64,000 nt of DNA from positions 372,001 to 436,000 of the forward strand of contig NZ_MUNQ01000008.1 of the NCBI RefSeq assembly GCF_002001165.1. Reading direction: 5' to 3'. The notes under the pieces were generated by a model. It was not told the DNA's origin and did not search any database. It saw only the letters and a list, made by a program, of their open reading frames with translations. Source of the DNA: Rhodanobacter sp. C05 (lineage in GTDB: Bacteria > Pseudomonadota > Gammaproteobacteria > Xanthomonadales > Rhodanobacteraceae). This document shows, piece after piece, positions 21,957-30,237 of the stretch (position 1 is its first letter; each line of letters begins with the position of its first letter). The translations under genes were made by a program, and so were the position numbers.

Positions 21957-23570
21957 ATGTACCATCTGCCCATGCGCCAGAGAACTCTTCATCTACCCGA
22001 CTCCGGCCCTTTGCTGGGCGCCGGCTATCTTTTGCTCTGGTTGCTGCTGTGGCCAACCGTGCAACCCTATTGGGCATTGCCTTACGGCCTGCGCTTCGGC
22101 ACCTTGCTGCTGACGCCGACTCGCTACTGGAGCTGGTTGCTCGGAGCCGAACTGGTAGCCACCGCCGGTATCAGCATGGCCCATGGCATGCCGCTGGGCT
22201 GGTTCGGCTTCCTGGCCGAGGAACTGCCCGAACCCCTGGTGATGGTTGGCGTGCTCTGGCTGCTGCGGCGTCTGAACCTGCACGCCAGCCTGCACAGTCC
22301 TCAGGAAGTGACCCGTTCACTGCTGTCAGTGGTGCTGATTGTGGGAGCCACGGCGGCCGTGGATGCCGCGATGCTGGCGCTGATCCACGCACCGACACTG
22401 CCCAACCTGACGGTGGATGTACTGGGCGAGGAACTACTCAGCCATTACCTGGGCATCCTGCTGATCGTGCCGCTGCTGATCATGCTGCTGCATACCCGCT
22501 TCAATCGCCGCGCGTTGGCCAGCCTGTGCATGGACGGTGTGCTGGTGATGCTGCCCTCCATGGCGATTCTGCTGTTGCTGTCCGAACACGCGGCGCCACA
22601 GCCGCAGTTCGCACGGGTACTGTCACTAGCCCCCGTGTTGTTTTTCGCGTTTCGCCATGGCTGGCGTGGAGCCAGCCTGGCGATGATCGTGTCCAGCCTG
22701 GGCATGACCCTGGTCGATCAGCATCTGGGACATGCACCGTCTTCTGCGGCCGCCTACCTGTTTCTGGCCGTGGCCGGCACCGGCGCACTCATGCTGGGCT
22801 CGGCCACCGACGCACTGCGTCGCAGCGGCGAGCGGGTGGCCGAACAGAACATTTATCTGGGAGCAGTCAACCGCCGCCTGGATCAACTGGCCCATCAGCT
22901 GCGCAGCGCTGCCCGCGGCAACCTGCAGGCGGATGAGAACCAGCGCAGGCACCTGGCCGCCGAACTGCATGACGAGCTGGGCCAGAACATCACCGCGATC
23001 CAGACTCATGTGAAGCTGGCGCAGGCTCGACTGCATCAGGCCGGCATGGAGGACATCAGCACATCGATCAATACCATCCTGGCCCACATGCGACGGGCAC
23101 TGCATCGTCTGCTGGACGATCTGCGTCCGGCGGTGCTGGACGAATTCGGGTTGCTGCGCGCACTCGATGAAGGCCCGATCAGGGATCTGCTGAACACCGC
23201 CGGCATGTCCTATCACACGGAATTGCATGGCGACCCGCGCCTGCTCGACGACGATATCCGTACTGCGATCTATCGGCTGGCCCAGGAAAGTGCGACCAAT
23301 GCCGTCAAGCACGCCCAGGCCAGCGAGTTCCGCCTGCGTCTGCGCATTGGCGAACGCCAAGGCATCGCGCTGGCATTGCTGGATCTGCGCGACAACGGCA
23401 CCGGCCTGCCCAGCCGATTGCCTCGCGGCGGCCGTGGACTGCAGGGCATGCGCGACCGCGTCACCTCGCTTGGCGGCCAGTTCCGTCTGCGTGCCGATCA
23501 CGCCGGAGTCCATCTGCGCATATTGTTGCGAAGCAACAACCATTCTGTCGAATTGGGCCGACAGACCTAG
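21957..23570 (+). CDS. Sensor histidine kinase, MASE1-like membrane sensor, HisKA_3
   Basis: 537-aa kinase. Residues about 1-290 form seven or eight membrane helices resembling the MASE1 sensor; no periplasmic domain is visible. A short coiled region leads to the HisKA_3 dimerisation domain with the phospho-accepting His in LAAELHDELGQNI (about residue 343), and the HATPase_c domain with AQESATNAVKHAQAS (N box) and the RGLQGMRDR glycine box. Both ATGs at 21957 and 21972 are possible. It pairs with the divergent NarL-type regulator. A structured RNA candidate begins just after its stop. Confidence 0.9.
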   Translation: MYHLPMRQRTLHLPDSGPLLGAGYLLLWLLLWPTVQPYWALPYGLRFGTLLLTPTRYWSWLLGAELVATAGISMAHGMPLGWFGFLAEELPEPLVMVGVLWLLRRLNLHASLHSPQEVTRSLLSVVLIVGATAAVDAAMLALIHAPTLPNLTVDVLGEELLSHYLGILLIVPLLIMLLHTRFNRRALASLCMDGVLVMLPSMAILLLLSEHAAPQPQFARVLSLAPVLFFAFRHGWRGASLAMIVSSLGMTLVDQHLGHAPSSAAAYLFLAVAGTGALMLGSATDALRRSGERVAEQNIYLGAVNRRLDQLAHQLRSAARGNLQADENQRRHLAAELHDELGQNITAIQTHVKLAQARLHQAGMEDISTSINTILAHMRRALHRLLDDLRPAVLDEFGLLRALDEGPIRDLLNTAGMSYHTELHGDPRLLDDDIRTAIYRLAQESATNAVKHAQASEFRLRLRIGERQGIALALLDLRDNGTGLPSRLPRGGRGLQGMRDRVTSLGGQFRLRADHAGVHLRILLRSNNHSVELGRQT

Positions 23571-23586
23571 GAATTTTTCTGATACC

Positions 23587-23609
23587 CCTAACGTGAAGAC
23601 ATCGTTAGG
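23587..23609. promoter_or_regulatory. inverted repeat upstream of structured RNA
   Basis: CCTAACG, nine bases, CGTTAGG: a perfect 7-bp dyad 17 nt after the histidine kinase stop and just ahead of the RNA candidate. It has no T-tract, so it is not a convincing terminator. It could be a response-regulator operator or the first hairpin of the RNA. Confidence 0.4.
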
Positions 23610-23619
23610 ATCGTTGCAT

Positions 23620-23816
23620 CGATGTGGGGGAGCCACCATTGCAAGATGGTGGATTCAGAGTCGTCGTGGGGACGGTGGCTCTGAAACAACGGCAGGATGC
23701 CGTTTCGCCACTACCTGGCGGCAACTGTGTCATCGCGATTTTCTCGCCGAGGCCGGTCGCAATTCAGGTAGTGGAGCAGCCGCAGGTGGACAGGAGTCCT
23801 CCTTGCGGCTTTTTTA
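23620..23816 (+). ncRNA. Candidate GGA-rich structured small RNA
   Basis: A non-coding 197-nt stretch with a chain of perfect stems and an intrinsic terminator. Stem-loop 1 is 23633-23639/23646-23652, stem-loop 2 is 23654-23660/23679-23685, and stem-loop 3 is 23688-23693/23699-23704 with loop AGGAT. A long-range 10-bp helix joins 23708-23717 to 23765-23774. The terminator stem (23778-23810) is capped by an AGGA tetraloop and followed by six T. GGA trinucleotides recur eight times between 23581 and 23816, two of them in hairpin loops, the hallmark of CsrA/RsmA-sequestering RNAs. A riboregulator of the RsmZ type is one reading; a generic structured sRNA is the safer one. The 5' end is not defined. 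Confidence 0.55.
23778..23816 (+). terminator. intrinsic terminator with AGGA loop
   Basis: Stem AGCCGC/GCGGCT extended by GG/CC and GGAC/GTCC around the tetraloop AGGA (23792-23795), then six T (23810-23815). It ends the RNA candidate and lies 75 nt from the convergent fur stop. Confidence 0.85.
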
Positions 23817-23892
23817 TGCCTGCCATTCCACGCACAGCATTCGTGGCTGACCCCGCAATCACTGGCCGTCGGTCAAACCCGCATCCGCAAGT

Positions 23893-24315
23893 TCAGGCTT
23901 TTCGTGTGCGATGCTTCGGTCGCACATACAGCACCAGGCTGTGGTCCTCGATCACATAGCCGTGGCGCGCAGCAATCTCGTGCTGCAGGCGTTCGATCTC
24001 TTCGCTGACGAACTCAATCACTTTTCCGCTGTCCACATCGATCATGTGGTCATGGTGTTTGCCGCGGTCGAGCTCGTAGACAGCCTGACCGCCCTCGAAA
24101 TTATGCTTGACGACGATGCCGGCTGCCTCGAACTGGGTCAGCACGCGGTACACCGTTGCCAAGCCGATATCTTCCTGGTGGGCAAGCAAGTTCTTGTAGA
24201 CATCTTCGGCGGTGAGGTGCTGTACCCCTTCCTCGTCAAAGATCTGCAGGATGCGCATGCGCGGGTGGGTCACCTTCAGGCCAACCCGACGCAGTTCTTT
24301 GGTTTCCTGTTCCAT
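23893..24315 (-). CDS. fur: Ferric uptake regulator Fur
   Basis: 140-aa Fe(II)-dependent repressor. The winged HTH (residues 1-82) contains DIGLATVYRVLTQFEAAGIV. The dimerisation domain carries the metal-site motif KHHDHMIDVDSGKVIEF. The two cysteines that hold structural zinc in E. coli Fur are replaced here (Asp and Ser in this motif), and the protein has no cysteine at all, so any zinc site must use other ligands, as described for some Pseudomonas-type Fur proteins. ATG 24315 is chosen over an upstream start because it matches the family N-terminus. It is divergent from bamE, an arrangement known in Xanthomonas (omlA-fur). Confidence 0.96.
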   Translation of the reverse strand: MEQETKELRRVGLKVTHPRMRILQIFDEEGVQHLTAEDVYKNLLAHQEDIGLATVYRVLTQFEAAGIVVKHNFEGGQAVYELDRGKHHDHMIDVDSGKVIEFVSEEIERLQHEIAARHGYVIEDHSLVLYVRPKHRTRKA

Positions 24316-24391
24316 CGTCCACTCCACGCACACGGCGTTACCGAGCCGGTAGTGTATCATCCGACACCTTTACGATCCGGACGCAACACGC

Positions 24392-24865
24392 ATGCAAAAG
24401 CTGATCACCCTGCTGGTTTTCGCCGTGCTGGCGCTTTCCATCGCCGGCTGCCACATCGTCTATACGCCTGACGTGCAGCAAGGCAACCTGCTCGACAAGA
24501 AAACCGTGGATCAGCTGAAGCCCGGCATGACCAAGCGCCAGGTACTGGTGCTGATGGGCACACCCTCGGTCAGCACACCGTTCGACCAGAGCCGCTGGGA
24601 TTACGTCTCCACCCAGCAGCACCGCGGTGGCCCGATCAAGGTGCGTACGTTCACGCTGACCTTCAACAACGACACGCTGGTGCGTACCGAAGGCGACTTC
24701 TTCGCGCAGGATGCCCAGCAACTGGTGAAGGACAGCAAGAAGTACCACACCAGCTATCCGGTCAACGAGACCCAGGGCGACAAGAGCAAGGGGCCCAATG
24801 ACAACAAGAATGGTGGCGGCTTCGGCAGCGATGGCAGCAACGGTGGCGACAACAACGGCCATTGA
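24392..24865 (+). CDS. bamE: Outer membrane assembly lipoprotein BamE (OmlA)
   Basis: 157-aa lipoprotein of the BAM complex that supports beta-barrel insertion. The signal peptide ends in the lipobox LSIAGC (Cys20). The BamE fold follows with GNLLDKKTVDQLKPGMTKRQ and VLMGTPSV. The C-terminal 35 residues are an Asn/Gly/Asp-rich low-complexity tail beyond the fold. It is divergent from fur with 76 nt between them, so the two share a promoter region. Confidence 0.94.
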   Translation: MQKLITLLVFAVLALSIAGCHIVYTPDVQQGNLLDKKTVDQLKPGMTKRQVLVLMGTPSVSTPFDQSRWDYVSTQQHRGGPIKVRTFTLTFNNDTLVRTEGDFFAQDAQQLVKDSKKYHTSYPVNETQGDKSKGPNDNKNGGGFGSDGSNGGDNNGH

Positions 24866-24899
24866 TCATCGACCAGCGCGCAGCCACGAGTGACCGCCG

Positions 24900-25178
24900 T
24901 CAGCGTGCCCGGCGGCGGCGCGCTTCCATCGGATCGAGTTGCAGCGACCGGTAGATCTCGATCCGATCACCGTCGTGCACCGGCTGATCCGGTGCAACCT
25001 TTCGAGCAAAAATGCCCAGACGTTGCGGATCCACCGCGCCGTCCGGGAGCTCGCCGACAATCCCCGAAGCGTCGATCGCCTGCATCACGGTGCTATCGGC
25101 GGCCAGTTCGACCCGACGCAGGGTCTGTCGATCGGCACCTGCATACACCACTTCCACCGTGATCATGCGCTCAGCCAT
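24900..25178 (-). CDS. rnfH: RnfH family ubiquitin-like protein
   Basis: 92-aa protein with the beta-grasp RnfH (UPF0125) pattern: ITVEVVYAGADRQTLRRVEL at the N-terminus and GDRIEIYRSLQLDPMEARR at the C-terminus. Function is unclear; it is almost always coded next to ratA, as here, with which it overlaps by 8 nt, and near smpB. Confidence 0.9.
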   Translation of the reverse strand: MAERMITVEVVYAGADRQTLRRVELAADSTVMQAIDASGIVGELPDGAVDPQRLGIFARKVAPDQPVHDGDRIEIYRSLQLDPMEARRRRAR

Positions 25179-25602
25179 ACACGCGCTCGGCCTCGGCGCA
25201 GAAATCGTCCACCATGCGTCCTGCCAGTCCCTGAAAACCGAGTTTCAGGGCACCACCACCGAGTCGGCCGGCATAGTCGAAGTCCAGTGCAAAAGCCACC
25301 TTGCAACCCGCCTCACCCAGGGCAATGAAATCCCATACGCCTTCAAGGGTGCTGAACGGGCCATCGACGAGGCTCATCTGCAGGCGGCTGGGCCGATCGA
25401 CCGTATTGCGCGTGGTGAAACTCTGGCGCAACCCGGCGAACTTGAGATCCAGCCTCGCCACCAGCACATCCTGCCGACGCTCGAGAATTTCGGCACCGGC
25501 GCACCAGGGGAAACGCTTTGGGTATGCTTCGACCTCATTGACCAGGTCGAACATCTGCGCCGGCGAATACTTCACCAGGGCGCTGCGGCGGATTTCGATC
25601 AC
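25171..25602 (-). CDS. ratA: RatA/Coq10-like START domain protein
   Basis: 143-aa START-fold protein starting at a GTG (M)[19 protein letters not shown]. The family includes E. coli RatA, first reported to block 70S formation, and Coq10-like ubiquinone chaperones; the latter fits its broad conservation. Hallmarks are [15 protein letters not shown] and the late helix [17 protein letters not shown]. It overlaps rnfH and diverges from smpB 84 nt away. Confidence 0.92.
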   Translation of the reverse strand: MIEIRRSALVKYSPAQMFDLVNEVEAYPKRFPWCAGAEILERRQDVLVARLDLKFAGLRQSFTTRNTVDRPSRLQMSLVDGPFSTLEGVWDFIALGEAGCKVAFALDFDYAGRLGGGALKLGFQGLAGRMVDDFCAEAERVYG

Positions 25603-25685
25603 GGCAGCCTCTTCACATCACGCTTGATCCGGCCCGATATGCGGCCGGGCCGGCATCAGGGCAACAAGGCCCGAGTTTAACGGAC

Positions 25686-26174
25686 ATGGCCAAGGCAAAG
25701 GACAAGGACAACAAGGGCGGCGGCACCATCGCGCTCAACAAGCGCGCGCGCTTCGAGTACCACATCGACCAACGCTTCGAAGCCGGCGTGGCCCTGCAAG
25801 GCTGGGAGCTGAAGGCATTGCGAGCCGGCCGGATCAACTTCGGCGACGGCTACGCGATCGTCCTGCACAACGAAATCTTCCTGGTCGGCGCTTCCATCCC
25901 GCCACTGATCAGCGCCTCCACCCACGTCATCGCCGAAGACCGGCGCACGCGCAAGCTGCTGCTGCATCGCAAGGAGATCGATCAGCTGATCGGCGCCGTC
26001 GAGCGCAAGGGCTACACCCTGGTGCCCACCGCGATGTACTGGAAAGGCAACAAGGTCAAGGTCGAGATCGGCCTCGCACGTGGCAAGCAGGAGCACGACA
26101 AGCGCGACACCGAGAAACAGCGCGACTGGCAGATCGAAAAACAGCGCACGATGCGCTCGCACAATCGCGGCTGA
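25686..26174 (+). CDS. smpB: SsrA-binding protein SmpB
   Basis: 162-aa tmRNA-binding OB-fold protein required for trans-translation. It shows [20 protein letters not shown], the [18 protein letters not shown] block, and a basic C-terminal tail ([18 protein letters not shown]) that forms a helix in the ribosomal mRNA channel. Its RNA partner ssrA lies about 1.6 kb downstream on the other strand. Confidence 0.97.
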   Translation: MAKAKDKDNKGGGTIALNKRARFEYHIDQRFEAGVALQGWELKALRAGRINFGDGYAIVLHNEIFLVGASIPPLISASTHVIAEDRRTRKLLLHRKEIDQLIGAVERKGYTLVPTAMYWKGNKVKVEIGLARGKQEHDKRDTEKQRDWQIEKQRTMRSHNRG

Positions 26175-26567
26175 CGAACCTTGCACGATCACTTTACAAG
26201 CAGGAAGCGACACACAGTATCGGCCGCACTTTCTCGTGTCGCTTTAAGCGAGTCGCTGACAGCAATTCACGTCGATCCAGTGACGACCCGGCACACGTCG
26301 AGGCGCGTGTATCTCGCGGCGCCTGCCAGCTGGAAATCCACCCGATCGGCCGCTTGCACTGAGGCCATGGACTGGTCGACGTTTCTATCACCACGTGCAC
26401 AACAGACGCATAAATGGAATGTGCCTTTCTCCGCTCCAACGGCTCCCTTGCGGACCAGGCTCCATGTATTCGTGGCACCCTGCATTGAAAGTTTGCGTGC
26501 GAACGCGCCTGCGATCTTGAGCACACTGAAGTTCTCGAACTTGGCATCCGGCTCTGCACATCGAGCA

Positions 26568-27422
26568 ATGCGGTGGCTTGCATGGAGTCAGACGAATCGT
26601 CGAAGGGCGCTGGCAACGGCCTCGCTATGTGCAGTGTTCGGCACCATGGCAGTGCCCTTGGGAATGCATATAACGTATCCCCAGAACCCATTCACGAAAT
26701 CATCTACCACCATTCCCCAGTTTGCGAAGCCAGCATCCGTCACACGTGCTGATGCGCCGGTTGTTGTGCCCACTTCGACCCCAGCCACCGTGGAAACGAC
26801 AGCGCTTCCACCCATGCCAGGCTTGTCTGCAAACCCCTCTCCCGGATCTGATACTCCCGCCACATTGCTCTCAGACGTCAGCACGATGGATCTGACGATG
26901 CCTATCGCCGAACCCGATCTGAACATTACGTCCCAGCAGAGTCTGTGGGCGCAAGTCGGCAAGGAATCAGGTGTAGACCCCCTGCTTCTGTACAGCGTCG
27001 CACTTGTTGAATCACGGTCGCTGCTTCCCGGCGGAAAGGTTGGACCGACGCCCTGGCTGTTCAGAGTCAACGATCGCCTGGTTCTCGGTGAGCGGCACCA
27101 TGTACAGCTCGAGATGGCTGTTGCAAGCCAGCTCGGTTCCGCAGTCCAGGACGTCGGGATCATGCAGGTCTACTACCCGATGCACAGGGATGCAGTTCGT
27201 GACCCGCTGGCCCTGCTCGACCCGAGGACCAACATCTCCGTTGCAGCAAAGATCCTCCACGACGGCATGCATGAGACACGCGATCCCGTTCTGGGGGTGG
27301 GTTACTACCACAGTCACACACCACAGTTGGCCAAGGATTACGGAACCGCCGTATTGACAGTCTATCAACGGCTCAAGGGCCTCTATCCTGCACGAAGAAA
27401 CACACAGATCGCGACTCGCTAG
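26568..27422 (+). CDS. Lytic transglycosylase (SLT domain) protein
   Basis: About 284 aa from ATG 26568. An N-terminal membrane/signal segment (ALATASLCAVFGTMAVPLG, written in part) is followed by a Thr/Ser/Pro-rich linker. The C-terminal SLT lysozyme-like domain has the catalytic Glu in SVALVESRS and the downstream DVGIMQVYYP and VGYYHSHTP motifs. It would cleave peptidoglycan glycan strands in the periplasm. The frame is open back to 26181 with another ATG at 26367, so the start is uncertain; composition before 26568 looks less protein-like. The base composition is less GC-rich than neighbours, suggesting acquisition, in line with the nearby integrase scar. Confidence 0.78.
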   Translation: MRWLAWSQTNRRRALATASLCAVFGTMAVPLGMHITYPQNPFTKSSTTIPQFAKPASVTRADAPVVVPTSTPATVETTALPPMPGLSANPSPGSDTPATLLSDVSTMDLTMPIAEPDLNITSQQSLWAQVGKESGVDPLLLYSVALVESRSLLPGGKVGPTPWLFRVNDRLVLGERHHVQLEMAVASQLGSAVQDVGIMQVYYPMHRDAVRDPLALLDPRTNISVAAKILHDGMHETRDPVLGVGYYHSHTPQLAKDYGTAVLTVYQRLKGLYPARRNTQIATR

Positions 27423-27424
27423 CC

Positions 27425-27453
27425 GCGCATGCACGCAACCGGCGTGCATGCGC
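27425..27453. terminator. 12-bp hairpin after lytic transglycosylase gene
   Basis: Perfect 12-bp stem (27425-27436 with 27442-27453) and 5-nt loop, three nucleotides past the stop. There is no T-run, so it is terminator-like only. Confidence 0.5.
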
Positions 27454-27458
27454 CCGTG

Positions 27459-27605
27459 CTATTGCGGCGAATACAGCCCAGCCCATCTCGCGCTTGGTAA
27501 ATAGCCCGGGCGCCCACTTTTTGAAGTATCAGCCGCCCCATCGAACAGACGCTGAGTTTTGTCAGCTGGCATGACCTTGCGGGTGGTGACGTCCGAAAGT
27601 GGCAT
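27459..27605 (-). pseudogene. Truncated tyrosine integrase (N-terminal remnant)
   Basis: Minus-strand ATG at 27605 opens MPLSDVTTRKVMPADKTQRL and then FDGAADT, which is the recognisable start of DUF4102/P4-type tyrosine integrases (typically MPLTD..IR..KP.DKPYKLFDG). The frame leaves the family after about 30 residues and stops at residue 49, so the catalytic domain is gone. It lies 164 nt beyond the tmRNA 3' end, the classic attachment site for such integrases. Confidence 0.7.
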
Positions 27606-27664
27606 GGGGGCAACCTCACGGGCATAGGTGCTGTTGCCCCCGATGTTGCCCCCCAGTTGTCCCC
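27606..27664. repeat. integrase arm-type repeats beside ssrA
   Basis: Three spaced copies of GTTGCCCCC or a near match (27633-27641, 27645-27653, 27656-27664) at 11-12 bp intervals, and one inverted copy GGGGGCAAC (27606-27614) touching the integrase start codon. Similar repeated GGGGGCAAC tracts often lie between an integrase gene and its tRNA/tmRNA attachment site. They are probably binding sites for the lost integrase. Confidence 0.55.
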
Positions 27665-27700
27665 GGATTGCAATGGACCAGCTTGGACGCTATCAGCCAC

Positions 27701-27743
27701 AAAAAAGGCCGGAACCTTTGCTGTTGCTAGGGTTACCGGCCTT
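27701..27743 (-). terminator. intrinsic terminator of tmRNA
   Basis: On the minus strand an AAGGCCGG/CCGGCC stem, extended by GGTAACC..GGTT pairing, is followed by six T. It lies about 25 nt beyond the mature tmRNA 3' end. Confidence 0.85.
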
Positions 27744-27766
27744 CGTTGGACTGCGTTGGAGCTTGA

Positions 27767-28123
<357 letters not shown>

Positions 28124-28146
28124 GGGGAAAACGATTTGACCCGGCG

Positions 28147-28176
28147 AGTATATGGGGCCAACAGCCATGGCATCAA
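28147..28176 (-). promoter_or_regulatory. sigma70 promoter of tmRNA
   Basis: On the minus strand TTGATG (28171-28176) and TATACT (28147-28152) with an 18-bp spacer. The start is predicted near 28140, giving a short 5' leader to be trimmed by RNase P. Confidence 0.65.
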
Positions 28177-28363
28177 TGACATTCGCCATGGCACACCCAT
28201 CACCGACAACGGAAGAAGGCACGCATGTGCGCAACGATGGTGAGTTGTGTGCTGCTCGAACATCGACCGCGGGCGAGCCGAATGTTGTTCAGGTGCGAAC
28301 GCAACGTCTATACTTGGCGACTTATATCACCCTGTACCCGCCGCACTCGTGGGAATGATCTCG

Positions 28364-28687
28364 ATGACTCGACTGCAAATGCTTGGCTTGGCCGTGGCCA
28401 CTGCCCTTTTTGCCACTGCCAGTGTGCACGCCGAAGGCGACAAGGCTGCCGGACGCAAACTGATCTATACCTGCGCCGGCTGCCATGGCGTACCTGGTTA
28501 CACCAACGCCTACCCGCAGTATCCGGTGCCGAAGATAGCCGGGCAGAACGAGCAGTACATCGTCAATGCGCTGCATGGTTACCAGAGTGGCGGCCGCACG
28601 CATCCGACCATGGATGCACAGGCGCAGAGTCTGTCCGACACGGATATTCAGAACATCGCCGCCTACCTTTCCAGCCTCGCCAAGTAG
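28364..28687 (+). CDS. Class I c-type cytochrome (periplasmic)
   Basis: About 107-aa secreted cytochrome. The signal peptide MTRLQMLGLAVATALFATASVHA precedes a single haem-binding CAGCH. A distal Met ligand is likely in the segment around HPTMDAQAQSL. Of two in-frame ATGs (28355, 28364) the second is better spaced from GGGA. It is followed 18 nt later by a second cytochrome, so the pair is an operon; such small cytochromes often give a c4-like di-haem function together. Confidence 0.88.
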   Translation: MTRLQMLGLAVATALFATASVHAEGDKAAGRKLIYTCAGCHGVPGYTNAYPQYPVPKIAGQNEQYIVNALHGYQSGGRTHPTMDAQAQSLSDTDIQNIAAYLSSLAK

Positions 28688-28705
28688 TTGCCAAGGACTT
28701 TCCGC

Positions 28706-29059
28706 ATGAAACGTGCGCTTACCCTGATTTCATTCGGCGCCATGCTGGTGCTCGCATCCACCCAGTTGCTGGCCAGCGGCAATGCCGAGAATGGCAAGCA
28801 GAAGGCTGCCACCTGCTTCGCCTGCCACGGTGTCGACGGCAATGCGGTCGATCCGCAGTACCCGCGTCTGGCCGGCCAGTACAACACCTACCTGCAACAC
28901 GTGCTGCATGAGTACAAGGATGGCCAGCGTGACAACCCGATCATGAAGGGTATGGTGGCTACCCTGTCCGACCAGGACATCGAGGACGTCGCCGCGTACT
29001 TCTCCGGCCTGCCGACCAAGCTCGACACCCTGCAAGGTCATGTCAGCGGCGACAAGTAA
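28706..29059 (+). CDS. Class I c-type cytochrome (c553/c4-like)
   Basis: 117-aa periplasmic cytochrome with signal peptide MKRALTLISFGAMLVLAS and one haem motif CFACH. YPRLAGQYNTYLQ and the ligand region NPIMKGMVATLSDQDIEDVAAYFSGL are typical of cytochrome c553 and of one half of cytochrome c4. It is the second gene of the pair and probably shuttles electrons to a terminal oxidase. A very strong terminator follows. Confidence 0.9.
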   Translation: MKRALTLISFGAMLVLASTQLLASGNAENGKQKAATCFACHGVDGNAVDPQYPRLAGQYNTYLQHVLHEYKDGQRDNPIMKGMVATLSDQDIEDVAAYFSGLPTKLDTLQGHVSGDK

Positions 29060-29073
29060 ATCTGTTGCCCACT

Positions 29074-29117
29074 CCATAAAAGCAAAGGCCCGCTCTGGCG
29101 GGCCTTTGCTTTTATGG
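29074..29117. terminator. bidirectional terminator, cytochromes/nfuA
   Basis: A 20-bp perfect stem (29074-29093 with 29098-29117) with a 4-nt TCTG loop and A-rich/T-rich ends, lying between the convergent cytochrome and nfuA genes. It ends both transcripts. Confidence 0.95.
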
Positions 29118-29134
29118 ATGATCGAGCCGTCGGC

Positions 29135-29743
29135 TCAGGCGATCGCGGACTTGCCTTCGGCCTTGTTGTAATAAGGCTTCTCACCCGCAGCATGATCGGT
29201 CGCGTCCCGCACCGCCGTGATTTCCGGCACCCGTTCGCGCAAGGTCTTCTCCACACCCTGTTTCAACGTTACGTCGACCATGCCACAGCCGTGGCAACCG
29301 CCACCGAACTGCAGCAAGACCGCACCGTCGGCATCGATCTCCAGCAAGGTGACCCTGCCGCCATGCGAGGCCAGTCGGGGATTGATCTCCGATTCCAGCA
29401 CATAACGCACGCGCTCGATCATGCCGGCTTCTGCACCCGGCACGTCGCCCTTGATCCGGGGCGCGCGAATGTTGAGCTGACCACCGGTAGCATTCGGCTC
29501 GTAATCGATCGTGGCATTGTCCAGCCAGCTGGCGCTGTCACCATCAATGTGGAACAGAAAGCCGGTGCACTCGATCGTCCACTCGCCGCCCGCGAGATCG
29601 GCCGCCTCACAGAACTCCAGCTCGCAGTTTGCCGCTGCGGTACCAGCAGCGGTCACGCGCAGGCGGATACCCAGGTCATCGATGCCCTGTTGGGAGAGAA
29701 GCCGCAGGAAGTGCTGCTGCGCGCGTTCGGAAATATCGATCAT
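29135..29743 (-). CDS. nfuA: Fe-S cluster carrier NfuA
   Basis: 202-aa protein with an N-terminal degenerate A-type scaffold domain (residues 1-100, no cysteine triad) and a C-terminal Nfu domain whose CHGC (GGGCHGCGMVDVTLKQGVE) binds a 4Fe-4S cluster at the dimer interface. It delivers clusters to apo-enzymes under stress. ATG 29743 puts MIDISERAQQHFLRLL at the N-terminus as in E. coli. Confidence 0.96.
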   Translation of the reverse strand: MIDISERAQQHFLRLLSQQGIDDLGIRLRVTAAGTAAANCELEFCEAADLAGGEWTIECTGFLFHIDGDSASWLDNATIDYEPNATGGQLNIRAPRIKGDVPGAEAGMIERVRYVLESEINPRLASHGGRVTLLEIDADGAVLLQFGGGCHGCGMVDVTLKQGVEKTLRERVPEITAVRDATDHAAGEKPYYNKAEGKSAIA

Positions 29744-29895
29744 GCCTGCTCCAGAGTCTCCAAACCGGTGCCGGCAGAGTTCGCCGGCGAAACAGCACCA
29801 TTTTAGTCCTGTTTCAGGTTTGATGCGCGCTTTGACTTTTGCGCGCGCAACTTCGACGCTTCGCATCCCGACTTTCAGCCCTCACGGAGATCCAC

Positions 29896-30237
29896 ATGAA
29901 CGCCAATGATCTGGCCGCTCAACACTGCCAGCCACGCAAGGGCAAGGAACATGCGCTCGACGCCGCGCAGATCAGCAGTCTGTTGCAGCAAGTGCCGGGC
30001 TGGCAGCTGCATGCCCATGGCCACGCCATCGTCAAGGACTTCAAGTTCGCCGACTTCCACCACACGCTGGGTTTCATCAATGCCATCGGCTTCATGGCCA
30101 ACCACGAAGACCACCATCCGGATATCGAGGCCGGCTACGGTCATTGCCAGCTGCTGTGGTCGACGCATGACGTCGGCGGGCTATCACTGAACGACTTCAT
30201 CTGCGCCGCCCGAGTCGAAGCGCTGCTGGTGCGCTGA
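29896..30237 (+). CDS. phhB: Pterin-4a-carbinolamine dehydratase
   Basis: 113-aa protein of the PCD/DCoH family. It recycles the pterin cofactor of phenylalanine hydroxylase. Key features are GWQLHAHGHAIVKDFKFADF, the NHEDHHPDIEAGYGHCQLLW region with the catalytic His cluster, and LSLNDFICAARVE. Its stop is directly adjacent to the convergent rluC stop. A phhA partner is not in the window. Confidence 0.93.
   Translation: MNANDLAAQHCQPRKGKEHALDAAQISSLLQQVPGWQLHAHGHAIVKDFKFADFHHTLGFINAIGFMANHEDHHPDIEAGYGHCQLLWSTHDVGGLSLNDFICAARVEALLVR

Noticed and set aside
27419-27700. 93-codon minus-strand ORF as a gene
   Set aside because: The correct reading in another frame is the truncated integrase with its own ATG at 27605.
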